A DNA stretch of 45,740 nt, from positions 1-45,740 of the forward strand of contig PLUC01000074.1 in NCBI GenBank assembly GCA_003165415.1. Reading direction: 5' to 3'. The DNA comes from Holophagaceae bacterium (GTDB taxonomy: Bacteria > Acidobacteriota > Holophagae > Holophagales > Holophagaceae). Shown here piece after piece: positions 25,191 through 32,461 of the stretch. The first letter of the stretch is position 1, and each line of letters begins with the position of its first letter. The notes beneath the pieces were generated by a model. The model saw only the letters and a program-made list of their open reading frames with translations. It had not been told where the DNA came from and made no database searches. Both the position numbers and the translations under genes were made by a program.

Positions 25191-25223
25191 TTGAAAATAG
25201 TCCATCCTGGACGTATCCTGGAT
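25191..25223 (+). promoter_or_regulatory. Promoter and operator-like repeats before the toxin-antitoxin pair
   Basis: TTGAAA (25191-25196) and TATCCT (25214-25219) are 17 bp apart. Over them lie two copies of ATCCTGGA (25204-25211 and 25215-25222) spaced 11 bp, one helical turn, and a perfect inverted repeat GTCCA-TCC-TGGAC (25200-25212). This is what an autorepressing antitoxin would bind. Confidence 0.45.
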
Positions 25224-25239
25224 GAGGAGGCGGTTCGCG

Positions 25240-25653
25240 ATGCCGTATCAAACCCACCTAGTCCAGCCGGAAAGCAAGAAGTACACGCCTCTGGAAGCGG
25301 GCGAGGCGGCCCTGGCAGGCTTTTTCTTCCTCGCAGACCGATGGGGGCTCGACACCCGCCAGCAGCTGGCCCTGCTGGGGCAGCCGCCCCGTTCCACCTT
25401 CTTCGCCTGGAAGAAGTCCACCCAGGCGGTGCTCTCCCAGGACACCCTGGAGCGGATCAGCTATCTCCTGGGCATCTGGAAGGCGCTCCGGATCCTGATC
25501 CCGGATGACAGTCAGGCCGAGGCCTGGGTGAAAAAGCCCAACGACAACCCGCTCTTCGAGGGCGCTGCTCCCATAGAAAGGATGACCCGGGGACGGATCA
25601 TGGATCTGGCGGATGTGCGCCGGCTGCTGGATGCCCGGAGGGGCGTTTGGTAG
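25240..25653 (+). CDS. Xre/MbcA/ParS-type antitoxin
   Basis: The 137-residue protein has an N-terminal helix-turn-helix-like part (TRQQLALLGQPPRSTFFAWKK, about 45-65) and the C-terminal DUF2384/MbcA toxin-binding segment (ERISYLLGIWKAL, WVKKPNDNPLFEGAAPIERM, ending DLADVRRLLDARRGVW). NPLF, GxxP and the terminal ARRGVW tail are characteristic; in this family the tail inserts into the RES toxin active site. ATG at 25240 has AGGAGG at 25225-25230. The RES gene start overlaps its stop codon. Confidence 0.87.
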   Translation: MPYQTHLVQPESKKYTPLEAGEAALAGFFFLADRWGLDTRQQLALLGQPPRSTFFAWKKSTQAVLSQDTLERISYLLGIWKALRILIPDDSQAEAWVKKPNDNPLFEGAAPIERMTRGRIMDLADVRRLLDARRGVW

Positions 25654-26312
25654 GATCCGGTCCCGGCCAGTCGGCCATCAAATGGAGCAAGGCCATCAGG
25701 ATCGTCGCCACCCGGTTTCCCGCCGTGGATCTCTGGGAAGGTCTTCCGCAAGCGCTGTGGGAGCGGCTGGACCAGCTTGAAGCCATGACCAACCCGAGGC
25801 TCAGCCATGCTCCCGCGGAGGCCTCCAGCTTCATCCAGTGGCCGTTCAGCAACCCGCGCCCGGGACGCTTCTCCACCGAGTCCCTGGGCGCTTTCTATGC
25901 CGCCCACGGGGAAGCGGCCGCCATCGCCGAGACGGTCCACTACCAGGCGATCCGCTGCCGGGAGGATCACCTGGATCCCCACGATTTCGACATGAGGGTG
26001 CTGGCGGCCCGGATCGAAGGGCGCTTTCATGATGTCCGGGGAGCCAAGGCCCAAGCTTTCTCAGGAATCATGGAACCTGATTTCCATCGGGCTTCCCGGA
26101 TCCTGGCCGAGGATCTGGCCAGGGCCGGGTCAGCGGGGATCCTGTTCGATTCGGTGCGGGACCCGGCTCATGGAGCCTGCGTTGCGGCGTTCACGCCTTC
26201 GGTGGTGCTCGCATGCGGCCACCTGCGCTACCTGACCTACCGCTGGACCGGGGAGGGGGTGAGGGTGGTCTTCGAGAAATTGCCATATTCAGCTCACGGC
26301 AACCCGGGTTAG
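25647..26312 (+). CDS. RES-domain toxin (NAD-degrading family)
   Basis: RES toxins of the MbcT/ParT group consume or transfer from NAD+. The 221-residue product has the three residues naming the family: Arg in NPRPGRFSTESLGAFYAAHG, Glu in AIAETVHYQ, and Ser in GILFDSVRDP. The N-terminal HATRF-type motif appears as RIVATRFPAVDLWEGL, slightly diverged. Start TTG at 25647 overlaps the antitoxin stop (TTGGTAG), the only start giving a full N-terminus. Forms a coupled toxin-antitoxin pair. Confidence 0.87.
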   Translation: MVGSGPGQSAIKWSKAIRIVATRFPAVDLWEGLPQALWERLDQLEAMTNPRLSHAPAEASSFIQWPFSNPRPGRFSTESLGAFYAAHGEAAAIAETVHYQAIRCREDHLDPHDFDMRVLAARIEGRFHDVRGAKAQAFSGIMEPDFHRASRILAEDLARAGSAGILFDSVRDPAHGACVAAFTPSVVLACGHLRYLTYRWTGEGVRVVFEKLPYSAHGNPG

Positions 26313-26344
26313 TCTGGGCCACCAAACCTGAGGAGTCCACGCCC

Positions 26345-27565
26345 ATGGCTACGCTCGCCCGCCGACTCCAGCACGTGGTGCTGCTCACCCTGGCCCTGGC
26401 GGCCCTGCCCGCCATGGCCGAGAAGAAGTACGACTCCGGCGCCTCCGACACCGAGATCCGGGTGGGCAACCTGGTGCCCTACACCGGCCCCTTCGCTGAG
26501 TACGGGGCCGTCGGCCGGGCCGAGGCGGCCTATTTCCGGATGGTGAACGACCACGGCGGGATCAACGGGCGCAAGGTGGTCTTCGTGAGCCTGGACAGCG
26601 GCGCGAAGCTGGAGACCCCGGTGGAGCTGGCCCAGCGGCTGGTGCAGCAGGAGCGGGTGCTGCTGTTCGTGAGCACCTGGGGCGGCCCCGTCAACCGGCT
26701 CATCCGCCCCTTCCTCAACCAGCAGGGCATACCCCAGCTGTTTGTGGCCGCCAACGACGCGGAGTTCGACGATCCCGCCCACTACCCGTGGACCATGGGC
26801 TTCGCGCCGTCCAAGCGCACCGAGGCCGCGCAGTACGCCCGGTACCTGCTGGCCAACCGGCCCGATGCCAGGATCGCCGTGCTCTATTCCGACGACGCGG
26901 AAGGCGCCGAATACCGCGCCGGACTGCGTGAAGGCCTGGGCTCCCGGGCCGAGGCGATGATCGTCAAGGAGGGCGCCTTCCATTACAGCGATCCCTCCGG
27001 CATCGACCCGCTGGTGGCCGGCTTCAAGGCCGCCGGGGCGGACGTGTTCATGAACCTGGCCGTGGGCCGCTTCGCCACCCACGGCATCCGCGCGGCCTAC
27101 GACCAGGGCTGGCGGCCCCTCCAGTTCGTGCCCAACGCCTCGCTGTCCATCGCCGCCTTCCTGGACCCCGCGGGCCTGGAAAAGGCGGCAGGGCTGATCT
27201 GCAACGCCCGCTCCAAGGCCTGGGGCACCGGCGAGGCGCGCCGGGACCCGGGGGTGCGCGCGTTCCTGGCCTGGATGAAGCATTACCTGCCCGCCGGCAG
27301 CGAGCGCGACGCCCAGAACGTGTTCGGCTACGAGGTGGCGCAGACGCTGGAGGCGGTGCTGAAGCGCTGTGGCGACGATCTCACCCGCGCCAACGTCATG
27401 GCCCAGGCCACCCACCTGGACCTGGACCTGGACATGCTCCGGCCGGGCATCCGCATCCGCACCAGCCCGGCCGACTACCGGCCCATCAAGGACCTCTACC
27501 TGGTTCGCTTCCAGGGCCAGGACTGGGTCTCCCTGGAGGCTACCCCCGGTGCCAAGGCACGGTGA
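26345..27565 (+). CDS. Periplasmic substrate-binding protein of branched-chain amino-acid type
   Basis: The 406-residue protein has a signal peptide (VVLLTLALAALPAMA) and the Peripla_BP_6 fold: IRVGNLVPYTGPFAEYG, HGGINGRKVVFVSLDSG, VSTWGGPVNRLIRPFLNQ, and AVLYSDDAEGAEY. This suggests binding of an amino acid, amide or aromatic acid for a LivFGHM-type ABC transporter. No permease or ATPase gene is adjacent, so it is an orphan that may act with a transporter elsewhere or as a sensor. Its 3' end overlaps the convergent lipoprotein gene by 26 bp. It starts 32 bp after the RES toxin. Confidence 0.86.
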   Translation: MATLARRLQHVVLLTLALAALPAMAEKKYDSGASDTEIRVGNLVPYTGPFAEYGAVGRAEAAYFRMVNDHGGINGRKVVFVSLDSGAKLETPVELAQRLVQQERVLLFVSTWGGPVNRLIRPFLNQQGIPQLFVAANDAEFDDPAHYPWTMGFAPSKRTEAAQYARYLLANRPDARIAVLYSDDAEGAEYRAGLREGLGSRAEAMIVKEGAFHYSDPSGIDPLVAGFKAAGADVFMNLAVGRFATHGIRAAYDQGWRPLQFVPNASLSIAAFLDPAGLEKAAGLICNARSKAWGTGEARRDPGVRAFLAWMKHYLPAGSERDAQNVFGYEVAQTLEAVLKRCGDDLTRANVMAQATHLDLDLDMLRPGIRIRTSPADYRPIKDLYLVRFQGQDWVSLEATPGAKAR

Positions 27566-28001
27566 CCGGCTTGCCCGGCGCCGGCAGCTCGGCCCAGTGG
27601 TCGCTGATGTAGACCTTGTACTGCCCCCCCGGCTTCAGGTCCAGGGCGATGAGGTTGGTTGCGGCGTCCCGGGTCCCGCTCCGGGTCATGTGCCCGTAGG
27701 CCGCGGCCTGGTAGCCGGTGAACCCGTAGTGGTAGTCGTCCGGCGCTTCCACCAGCCGGGCGTAGAACACATAGGTGCCGGGCCGCTGTATCTCCACGGT
27801 CATGGACGGCGTATGGGGACCGTAGGCGAAGGTGGTGGTGGCGCCGGTGCTGACCTCCTGGGCGTAGACGGTTGCCGCGAAGGAGTTGTCGTTGTCGTAG
27901 ATGGTGAACTTGATGTGCACCTGGGGGGGCTTGGGGCCGCAGCCGGCCAGGGCAAGCAGGGCCAGGGCGGCCGCGGTACGGATTCCATGGGTGGTGCGCA
28001 T
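27540..28001 (-). CDS. Small lipoprotein of unknown function
   Basis: The 153-residue product begins MRTTHGIRTAAALALLALAGC, a clear lipobox with Cys21. The mature part is beta-rich (HIKFTIYDNDNSFAATVYAQ, TPSMTVEIQRPGTYVFYARL), compatible with a single Ig-like or jelly-roll domain. I do not recognise a family. It is only 2 bp downstream of the GlxA-type regulator on the same strand and could be co-transcribed with it. Confidence 0.72.
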   Translation of the reverse strand: MRTTHGIRTAAALALLALAGCGPKPPQVHIKFTIYDNDNSFAATVYAQEVSTGATTTFAYGPHTPSMTVEIQRPGTYVFYARLVEAPDDYHYGFTGYQAAAYGHMTRSGTRDAATNLIALDLKPGGQYKVYISDHWAELPAPGKPVTVPWHRG

Positions 28002-28003
28002 GG

Positions 28004-28957
28004 TCAGGCTCCCTGCAGGGCCCGGTGCCGGGCCGGGGTGGCAGGTTCGAAGCGCTTCCAGGCCCGGCGAAGCTGCTCGGCGGAGGAGAAGCCCACCATC
28101 TCAGCCACCCGGTCCAGGTTCAGGTCCGGCTGGGCCAGCAGCTCCCGGGCGGCGGCGGTGCGGATCTTGCGGACATAGGCCTGGGGCGAGATGCCGGCGT
28201 GCCGGCGGAACAGCCGGCCCAGGTTGCGCGGGCTGGTGTGCGCCCGGTCCGCCAGTTCATCCACCGTCCAGCCGTGGGCCGGGTCGCGCAGCACCAGGTC
28301 CTGGGCGCTGTGCACCCGCCCGTCGATGTGGTTCCGGTGGCACAGCCACGGGGACAGCTGGGGATCCGCCCCGGAGCGGCGGAAGTACAGCACCAGCAGC
28401 CGTGCCACCGCCACCGCCACCTGGGCCCCAGCCAGCTCGGAGATGAGGTGCAGGGCCAGGTCCACCCCGGCGGTCACCCCGGCGCTGGTGAACACGTTGC
28501 CGTCCCGCACGAAGATCCGGTTCTCCAGCACCTTCACCCGGGGGAAGTCCCGGGCCAGGCGTTGGACGAGGCTGTGGTGGGTGGTGCAGCTCAGGCCGTC
28601 CAGCAGGCCGCTCTCGGCCGCCAGGAACGCCCCGGAGCAGACCGTGCACAGCATCTGGCCGGGCCCGACCGTGGCCGCCAGCCAGCGCGCGGCCGTCACC
28701 GCCTCGGGCAGCCGGTAGTCCTTGGCCGAGCAGGCGACCCCGGGGATGAAGACGATGGCCCCGTCCGGAAGCTGGCCGGGCAGGGGCTTCATCCCGCCCA
28801 GGGTCAGGCCGAGGGAGGAAGGGGCCTGGCTGGAGGGGGCGATGTAGTGGAGCTGGAACGGGGCGCCGAACTCCGCGGCGACCCGGAACGATTCGGCGGT
28901 GCCGGCGAAGTCCAGCAGCATGGTGCCCGGCAGGACCAGGAAGTAGATGGGAGTCAT
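28004..28957 (-). CDS. GlxA-family transcriptional regulator (DJ-1/PfpI + AraC HTH)
   Basis: The 317-residue regulator has an N-terminal DJ-1/PfpI-like amidotransferase-fold domain (about 1-190: FLVLPGTMLLDFAG, GAIVFIPGV, and the nucleophile-elbow-like LCTVCSGAFLAAESGLLDG, whose Cys is usually not catalytic here). A C-terminal AraC domain has two helix-turn-helix motifs (TVDELADRAHTSPRNLGRLF and VAEMVGFSSAEQLRRAWKRF). Its target could be the neighbouring lipoprotein or substrate-binding gene. AGGGAC precedes the ATG, and an imperfect CCTAAATAATTTCAGG palindrome at about 28968-28983 may be an operator. Confidence 0.88.
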   Translation of the reverse strand: MTPIYFLVLPGTMLLDFAGTAESFRVAAEFGAPFQLHYIAPSSQAPSSLGLTLGGMKPLPGQLPDGAIVFIPGVACSAKDYRLPEAVTAARWLAATVGPGQMLCTVCSGAFLAAESGLLDGLSCTTHHSLVQRLARDFPRVKVLENRIFVRDGNVFTSAGVTAGVDLALHLISELAGAQVAVAVARLLVLYFRRSGADPQLSPWLCHRNHIDGRVHSAQDLVLRDPAHGWTVDELADRAHTSPRNLGRLFRRHAGISPQAYVRKIRTAAARELLAQPDLNLDRVAEMVGFSSAEQLRRAWKRFEPATPARHRALQGA

Positions 28958-29074
28958 GGCTGTCCCTAAATAATTTCAGGACATAAGCGTGGGTTCCGCG
29001 GGCCGGGCGGGCAAGGGCGTTGCCGGACCATTTGCCTGCGAATACGGACAGGATTGTTCGTACCATGTGCTTTC

Positions 29075-29094
29075 AATCAGGTGCTAATCTGATT
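29075..29094. promoter_or_regulatory. AATCAG/CTGATT inverted repeat in the 28958-29185 gap
   Basis: A perfect 6-bp inverted repeat (29075-29080 and 29089-29094) with an 8-bp spacer lies in the gap between the GlxA-type gene and the chimeric remnant. A weak promoter pair, TGGACC (29141-29146) and TTTAAT (29163-29168, 16-bp spacer), faces the remnant. The gap holds no gene. Confidence 0.3.
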
Positions 29095-29185
29095 CATTGT
29101 CTTCGATCCGTTCGCATGGATTCCGTGCCCCCACCGGAAGTGGACCGTTTCAATAAATAAATTTTAATACGGGGTCAGGATTCAA

Positions 29186-29530
29186 ATGCCGCCTGAGCTT
29201 TCCAAAAACCCGCCCGGGTGAAGCCCTTCGCGCTGGATCAACGCCAGCCCGGGCCGCCTTTGGCTCCTGCTGGGAGCGGCCTGCCTGCTGCTGTTCCTCA
29301 CCGGCCTGGGCAACCACGGCTTCTGGGGCGCCGAGGAACCCTATGTGGGCGGCATCATCCGGGAGATGGCCGACTCCCGGGACTGGGTGGTGCCCACCCT
29401 CAACGGGATCCCGTTCCTGGAGAAACCGCCCCTCTACTACGTCACCGGGGTCCTGATCGCCAAAGGGGCTTCCAGCTTCGCGCCCTGGGTGCTGAGGCTG
29501 CCTTCGGCGCTGTTCGCCCTGGCCACCCTC
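29186..29530 (+). pseudogene. N-terminal remnant of an ArnT/PMT-like membrane glycosyltransferase
   Basis: ATG at 29186 has AGGA 5 bp upstream but meets an in-frame TGA at 29219. Reading through gives a membrane helix (LWLLLGAACLLLFLTGLG) followed by the first-loop signature of family GT83/PMT enzymes: WGAEEPYVGGIIREMADSRD, and NGIPFLEKPPLYY. It ends in LRLPSALFALATLA and a TGA, where the next membrane helices should start. Roughly 110 of the usual 500 or so residues remain. The rest is replaced by an efflux-adaptor piece. Confidence 0.75.
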
Positions 29531-29808
29531 GCCTGAATCGCTCCTTCGGCGAGGTGCGGTTCAAGATCGGCTCCAGCGCCGACAAGGTCACGATTCCGGT
29601 GAACACCCTGCTGTTCCGCGCCGAGGGCGCGCGGGTGGCCGTGGTCGGGGCCGAGGGCAAGGTGGCGCTGCGCCCCATCACCATCGGCCGCGACTTCGGC
29701 AACACCCTGGAGATCCTGAGCGGCCTTACGCCCGCGGACCGGATCGTCGTCAACCCGGCGGATTCCCTTGAAGACGGACAGCAGGTGCTGGTGGCTCGGC
29801 CGATTTGA
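29527..29808 (+). pseudogene. C-terminal remnant of an RND efflux membrane-fusion (adaptor) protein
   Basis: In a frame different from the glycosyltransferase, LNRSFGEVRFKIGSSADKVTIP, then NTLLFRAEGARVAVVG and PITIGRDFGNTLEILSGL, form the beta-barrel and membrane-proximal end of an HlyD/AcrA-type adaptor, ending DSLEDGQQVLVARPI. The N-terminal barrel, hairpin and lipoyl parts are absent and there is no start codon of its own. It overlaps, tail to tail, the 3' end of the outer-membrane channel gene by 59 bp. It is not part of the intact adaptor at 35622-36752. Confidence 0.75.
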
Positions 29809-31210
29809 CGGGCCCGGCGGTCCATGCCCCCGGATCCTTGAGGTTCCATCCGCCCCCCAGCGCCTTGTAGAGCTGGACCAGGGTGACCAGCCTGGACAGC
29901 CGCGCCTGGGAAAGGCTGTTCTCGGCGGGATACAACTGCTGCTGGGCCTCCAGCACCTCCATGTAGCTGGACAGTCCGGCGGTGTAGCGCATGGTGGCCA
30001 GCTTCACCGCCTCCTGGTAGGCGGCCACCGAGCGGGCCTGCTGGTTTTCCACCCCCTCGAGCTTCTGGTACGCCGCGAGCCCGGTGGCCACTTCGCCCAT
30101 GGCGCCGGTGACGGCGGCCTCGTAGCGGGTCCTGGCCTGCTCCCACTGGGCGACGGCGGCGGCCTTCTGGTACTTCAGCCGCGGCCCCTGGAACGGCGCG
30201 AGATTGAGCACCGGGCCGATGGTCCACTCCTTGCCGCGGCCGAACAGTTCGCTCATCTGGGGCGCCTCGCCCCCCAGCAGGCCGGTGAGGCTGAGGGTGG
30301 GGAAGTAGTTGGCCTGGGCCACCCCCACCTGGGCGTTGGCGGCCACCAGCTCCTGTTCCGCCTCGCGCAGGTCGGGACGGCGCTCCAGCAGGGCCGAGGG
30401 CAGCCCGGCCGGGATCCGGGGGGGCAGGGGCTGGGCGTTGAGCGCGGCGCCCCTGGGGATCGCGCCGGGGCCGCGCCCCACCAGGAAGCACAGCAGGTTC
30501 TCCTGGGCCTGGATCTGCCGCTCCAGGTCGGGAACGGACGCCGCCGCGGTGGCCTGGGCCGCCTCGGCCCGGGAGGTCTCCAGGGCCGAGGCCGCGCCGC
30601 CCTGGAGGCGGCGGTTGAACAGGTCGTAGGTGCCCTGGAAGGCCTGGGTGGCCTCCTGGGCGATCTCCAGCCGGGCGTCCAGGTTCCTAAGCTCGAAGTA
30701 GGCCTGGGCCACCTGGGCCGCTGTGGCCAGGAAGACCCCGCGCTGGGTCTCCTGGGTGGCCAGGTACTGGGCCAGGGAAGCTTCGTTCAGCCGCCGGAGC
30801 CGGCCCCAGAGGTCGATCTCCCAGGAGAGGGCGGCCTGGGCGTTGATGATGTTGCCGGTGACGCCGCCGTCGGCGGCATAGTCGGAATAGCGGCCCCGGG
30901 TGTACCCGGCGCCCACGTCGATCTCGGGATAGTAGACGCTGCGCTCGATCCCGGCCCGGGCCCGGTACTCCTCCACCCGCTGCGCGGCGACGCGCGCATC
31001 GAAATTGCTGGCCAGGGCCTGGCCGATGAGGGTCTTCAGGACCGGGTCGCCGAACACTTCCCACCAGGGCTGGTCCGCGAAGGAGGCCGCCTCCGCCTGG
31101 GCCTGGGCGCGGAACTGCCCGGTGAGCTCAAACTGCGGCCGCCGGTAGTTGGGGCCCACTTCGCAGCCGGTCAGGAGCAGGGCGAGGAGGGGAAGCGCCA
31201 GCCGTTTCAT
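29750..31210 (-). CDS. Outer-membrane efflux channel lipoprotein, NodT/OprM family
   Basis: The 486-residue TolC-like channel begins with MKRLALPLLALLLTGC (lipidated Cys16) and GPNYRRP. It then shows two copies of the outer-membrane efflux repeat: WEIDLWGRLRRLNEASLAQYLA near 120, and LLERRPDLREAEQELVAANAQVGVAQANYFP near 275. The usual end LYKALGGGW is followed by about 28 extra residues that lie partly antisense to the adaptor remnant. It works with the adaptor and pump at 32462-36752. No good ribosome-binding site precedes the ATG at 31210, perhaps because the TnpB element displaced it. Confidence 0.9.
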   Translation of the reverse strand: MKRLALPLLALLLTGCEVGPNYRRPQFELTGQFRAQAQAEAASFADQPWWEVFGDPVLKTLIGQALASNFDARVAAQRVEEYRARAGIERSVYYPEIDVGAGYTRGRYSDYAADGGVTGNIINAQAALSWEIDLWGRLRRLNEASLAQYLATQETQRGVFLATAAQVAQAYFELRNLDARLEIAQEATQAFQGTYDLFNRRLQGGAASALETSRAEAAQATAAASVPDLERQIQAQENLLCFLVGRGPGAIPRGAALNAQPLPPRIPAGLPSALLERRPDLREAEQELVAANAQVGVAQANYFPTLSLTGLLGGEAPQMSELFGRGKEWTIGPVLNLAPFQGPRLKYQKAAAVAQWEQARTRYEAAVTGAMGEVATGLAAYQKLEGVENQQARSVAAYQEAVKLATMRYTAGLSSYMEVLEAQQQLYPAENSLSQARLSRLVTLVQLYKALGGGWNLKDPGAWTAGPVKSAEPPAPAVRLQGNPPG

Positions 31211-31259
31211 CGGATTGTCCAGGAAACCCCGTCCTTCAGGTCGGGGAGGAATGGATGCT

Positions 31260-31288
31260 TGACACCCATTCGGATTGACGAAAAAATA
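31260..31288 (+). promoter_or_regulatory. Candidate tnpB promoter
   Basis: TTGACA (31260-31265), 17 bp, then AAAAAT (31283-31288), which would start transcription at or next to the tnpB ATG, implying a leaderless message. Confidence 0.35.
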
Positions 31289-31293
31289 GCGAA

Positions 31294-32397
31294 ATGAAAC
31301 GAACCGCTTCCCTCAAACTCCTGGCGACACCTCGGCAAACGGAGGCGTTCTCGGCTCTGGCGAATCTCTTCGTGGAGGCCTGCGAGGCCATCGTTCCGTT
31401 CGTTCTGGCACACCGCTGCTGGAACCGTGTTGCGCTCCACCATCTGGTCTATTACCCGTTGCGGGAACGCTTCCCTGCCCTCGGAAGCCAGATGGTCTGT
31501 CAGGCCATCCATCGGGTGGCCGATGCCTACAAGACCCTTCGCGCCAACGAAGGGATACCCAAGGACCAGCCCGTCCCTGCGCTCAAATTCGCGCCCGCTT
31601 CCGTCAACTTTGATCACCGTACCTATTCGATCAAGGGAGACACCTTCACCCTCTTTACCCTTGTGGGCCGCACTTCCGTTGGCTTTGCCTGTGGCTCGCT
31701 TCAGAAGGCGCTTCTGGAGGCCGGCAAGCCGAAGGAGGCCAGGCTCATTGAGCGCAAGGGAACCTGGTATTTCAACTTGGTGTTCGACCTCCCGGACCCC
31801 ACAACCCTTCCGGGCGCGGTGGCCATGGGCCTGGATGTCGGGGAAAACAACCTCGCCGCTACGAGCACCGGCAAGGTCTTTGGTGGCGAAAAACTCCGGG
31901 ATAAACGGGATCGCTACCTTGCCAAACGTCGTCGCCTCCAGTCCAACGGCAGCCGTGCTTCCAAACGGAAGCTGAAGGCTATCTCTGGCCGGGAGCAGCG
32001 GCATGTCCGCCACGTCAACCATGAGGTCAGCAAAGCCGTCGTCGCTCAAGCCCTTCAAGCAGGAGCCCCCACTATCCGCATGGAGGATCTCACCCATGTC
32101 CGGGACCGCATCAAGGCCGGGCTTCGGGTGAGGACGCGGCTGCATCGCTGGGCTTTCCGTCAGCTTCAGGACTTTGTCCGGTACAAGGCAATAGCGGCAG
32201 GCATCATGGTGGAATTCGTGGATCCGGCCTATACCTCCCAGACGTGCAACGCCTGTGGAAGGCTTGGAAAACGGGTGAAGCATCGCTTTACCTGTTCCTG
32301 TGGGAACCTTGCCCACAGCGACGTCAACGCGAGTCGGAACATAGCTAGGTTTGCAAAACTTTCCAGTTCTGCAAGGGGCGTTGTAAACCGTCCTTAA
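31294..32397 (+). CDS. tnpB: RNA-guided endonuclease TnpB
   Basis: TnpB is the Cas12-related nuclease encoded by IS200/IS605 and IS607 elements; it uses a right-end-derived omega-RNA. The 367-residue protein keeps all three RuvC residues: Asp181 (GLDVGENN), Glu264 (RMEDLTHV) and Asp343 (AHSDVNASRN). The zinc finger is CNAC (318-321) with Cys334 and Cys336. The N-terminal helix-turn-helix-like part MKRTASLKLLATPRQTEAF and the Arg/Lys-rich bridge RDRYLAKRRRLQS are present. The frame is intact, so it is probably active. It lies antisense to the efflux operon. Confidence 0.93.
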   Translation: MKRTASLKLLATPRQTEAFSALANLFVEACEAIVPFVLAHRCWNRVALHHLVYYPLRERFPALGSQMVCQAIHRVADAYKTLRANEGIPKDQPVPALKFAPASVNFDHRTYSIKGDTFTLFTLVGRTSVGFACGSLQKALLEAGKPKEARLIERKGTWYFNLVFDLPDPTTLPGAVAMGLDVGENNLAATSTGKVFGGEKLRDKRDRYLAKRRRLQSNGSRASKRKLKAISGREQRHVRHVNHEVSKAVVAQALQAGAPTIRMEDLTHVRDRIKAGLRVRTRLHRWAFRQLQDFVRYKAIAAGIMVEFVDPAYTSQTCNACGRLGKRVKHRFTCSCGNLAHSDVNASRNIARFAKLSSSARGVVNRP

Positions 32398-32460
32398 TTC
32401 GCGCATGGGGTAGATCCTTGTGTAGTGGAAAGCTCCTTCCTTGAGGAAGGGGTTGTTTAC
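32300..32460 (+). ncRNA. Predicted omega-RNA at the 3' end of tnpB
   Basis: In this family the guide RNA overlaps the tnpB 3' end and the right end of the element, and its guide is the first roughly 16-20 nt of flanking DNA. The hairpin at 32433-32452 followed by TTGTTTAC fits the scaffold end. The guide would then be about 32461-32480, the last bases of the RND pump gene. The 5' limit is a guess. Confidence 0.5.
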
Positions 32461-32461
32461 G

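Larger units (their letters stand above)
31211..32461 (+). mobile_element. IS1341/IS605-type element with tnpB only
   Basis: The 1251 bp between the channel start codon and the pump stop codon consist of one tnpB and its ends. The left end holds a hairpin at 31228-31247 (CCCCG-T-CC, TTCA loop). The right end holds an 8-bp hairpin at 32433-32452 (CTCCTTCC/GGAAGGGG, TTGA loop) followed by TTGTTTAC. No tnpA is present and no target duplication is seen, as expected for this group. Exact borders cannot be fixed without an empty site. Confidence 0.75.

Noticed and set aside
29219-29221. In-frame TGA read as selenocysteine in the glycosyltransferase remnant
   Set aside because: No SECIS-like hairpin is evident, the position is not a Cys in the family, and the gene is truncated anyway.
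31260-32460. CRISPR-associated Cas12 rather than TnpB
   Set aside because: The protein is only 367 residues and no repeat array or cas gene occurs; size and end hairpins fit an insertion element.
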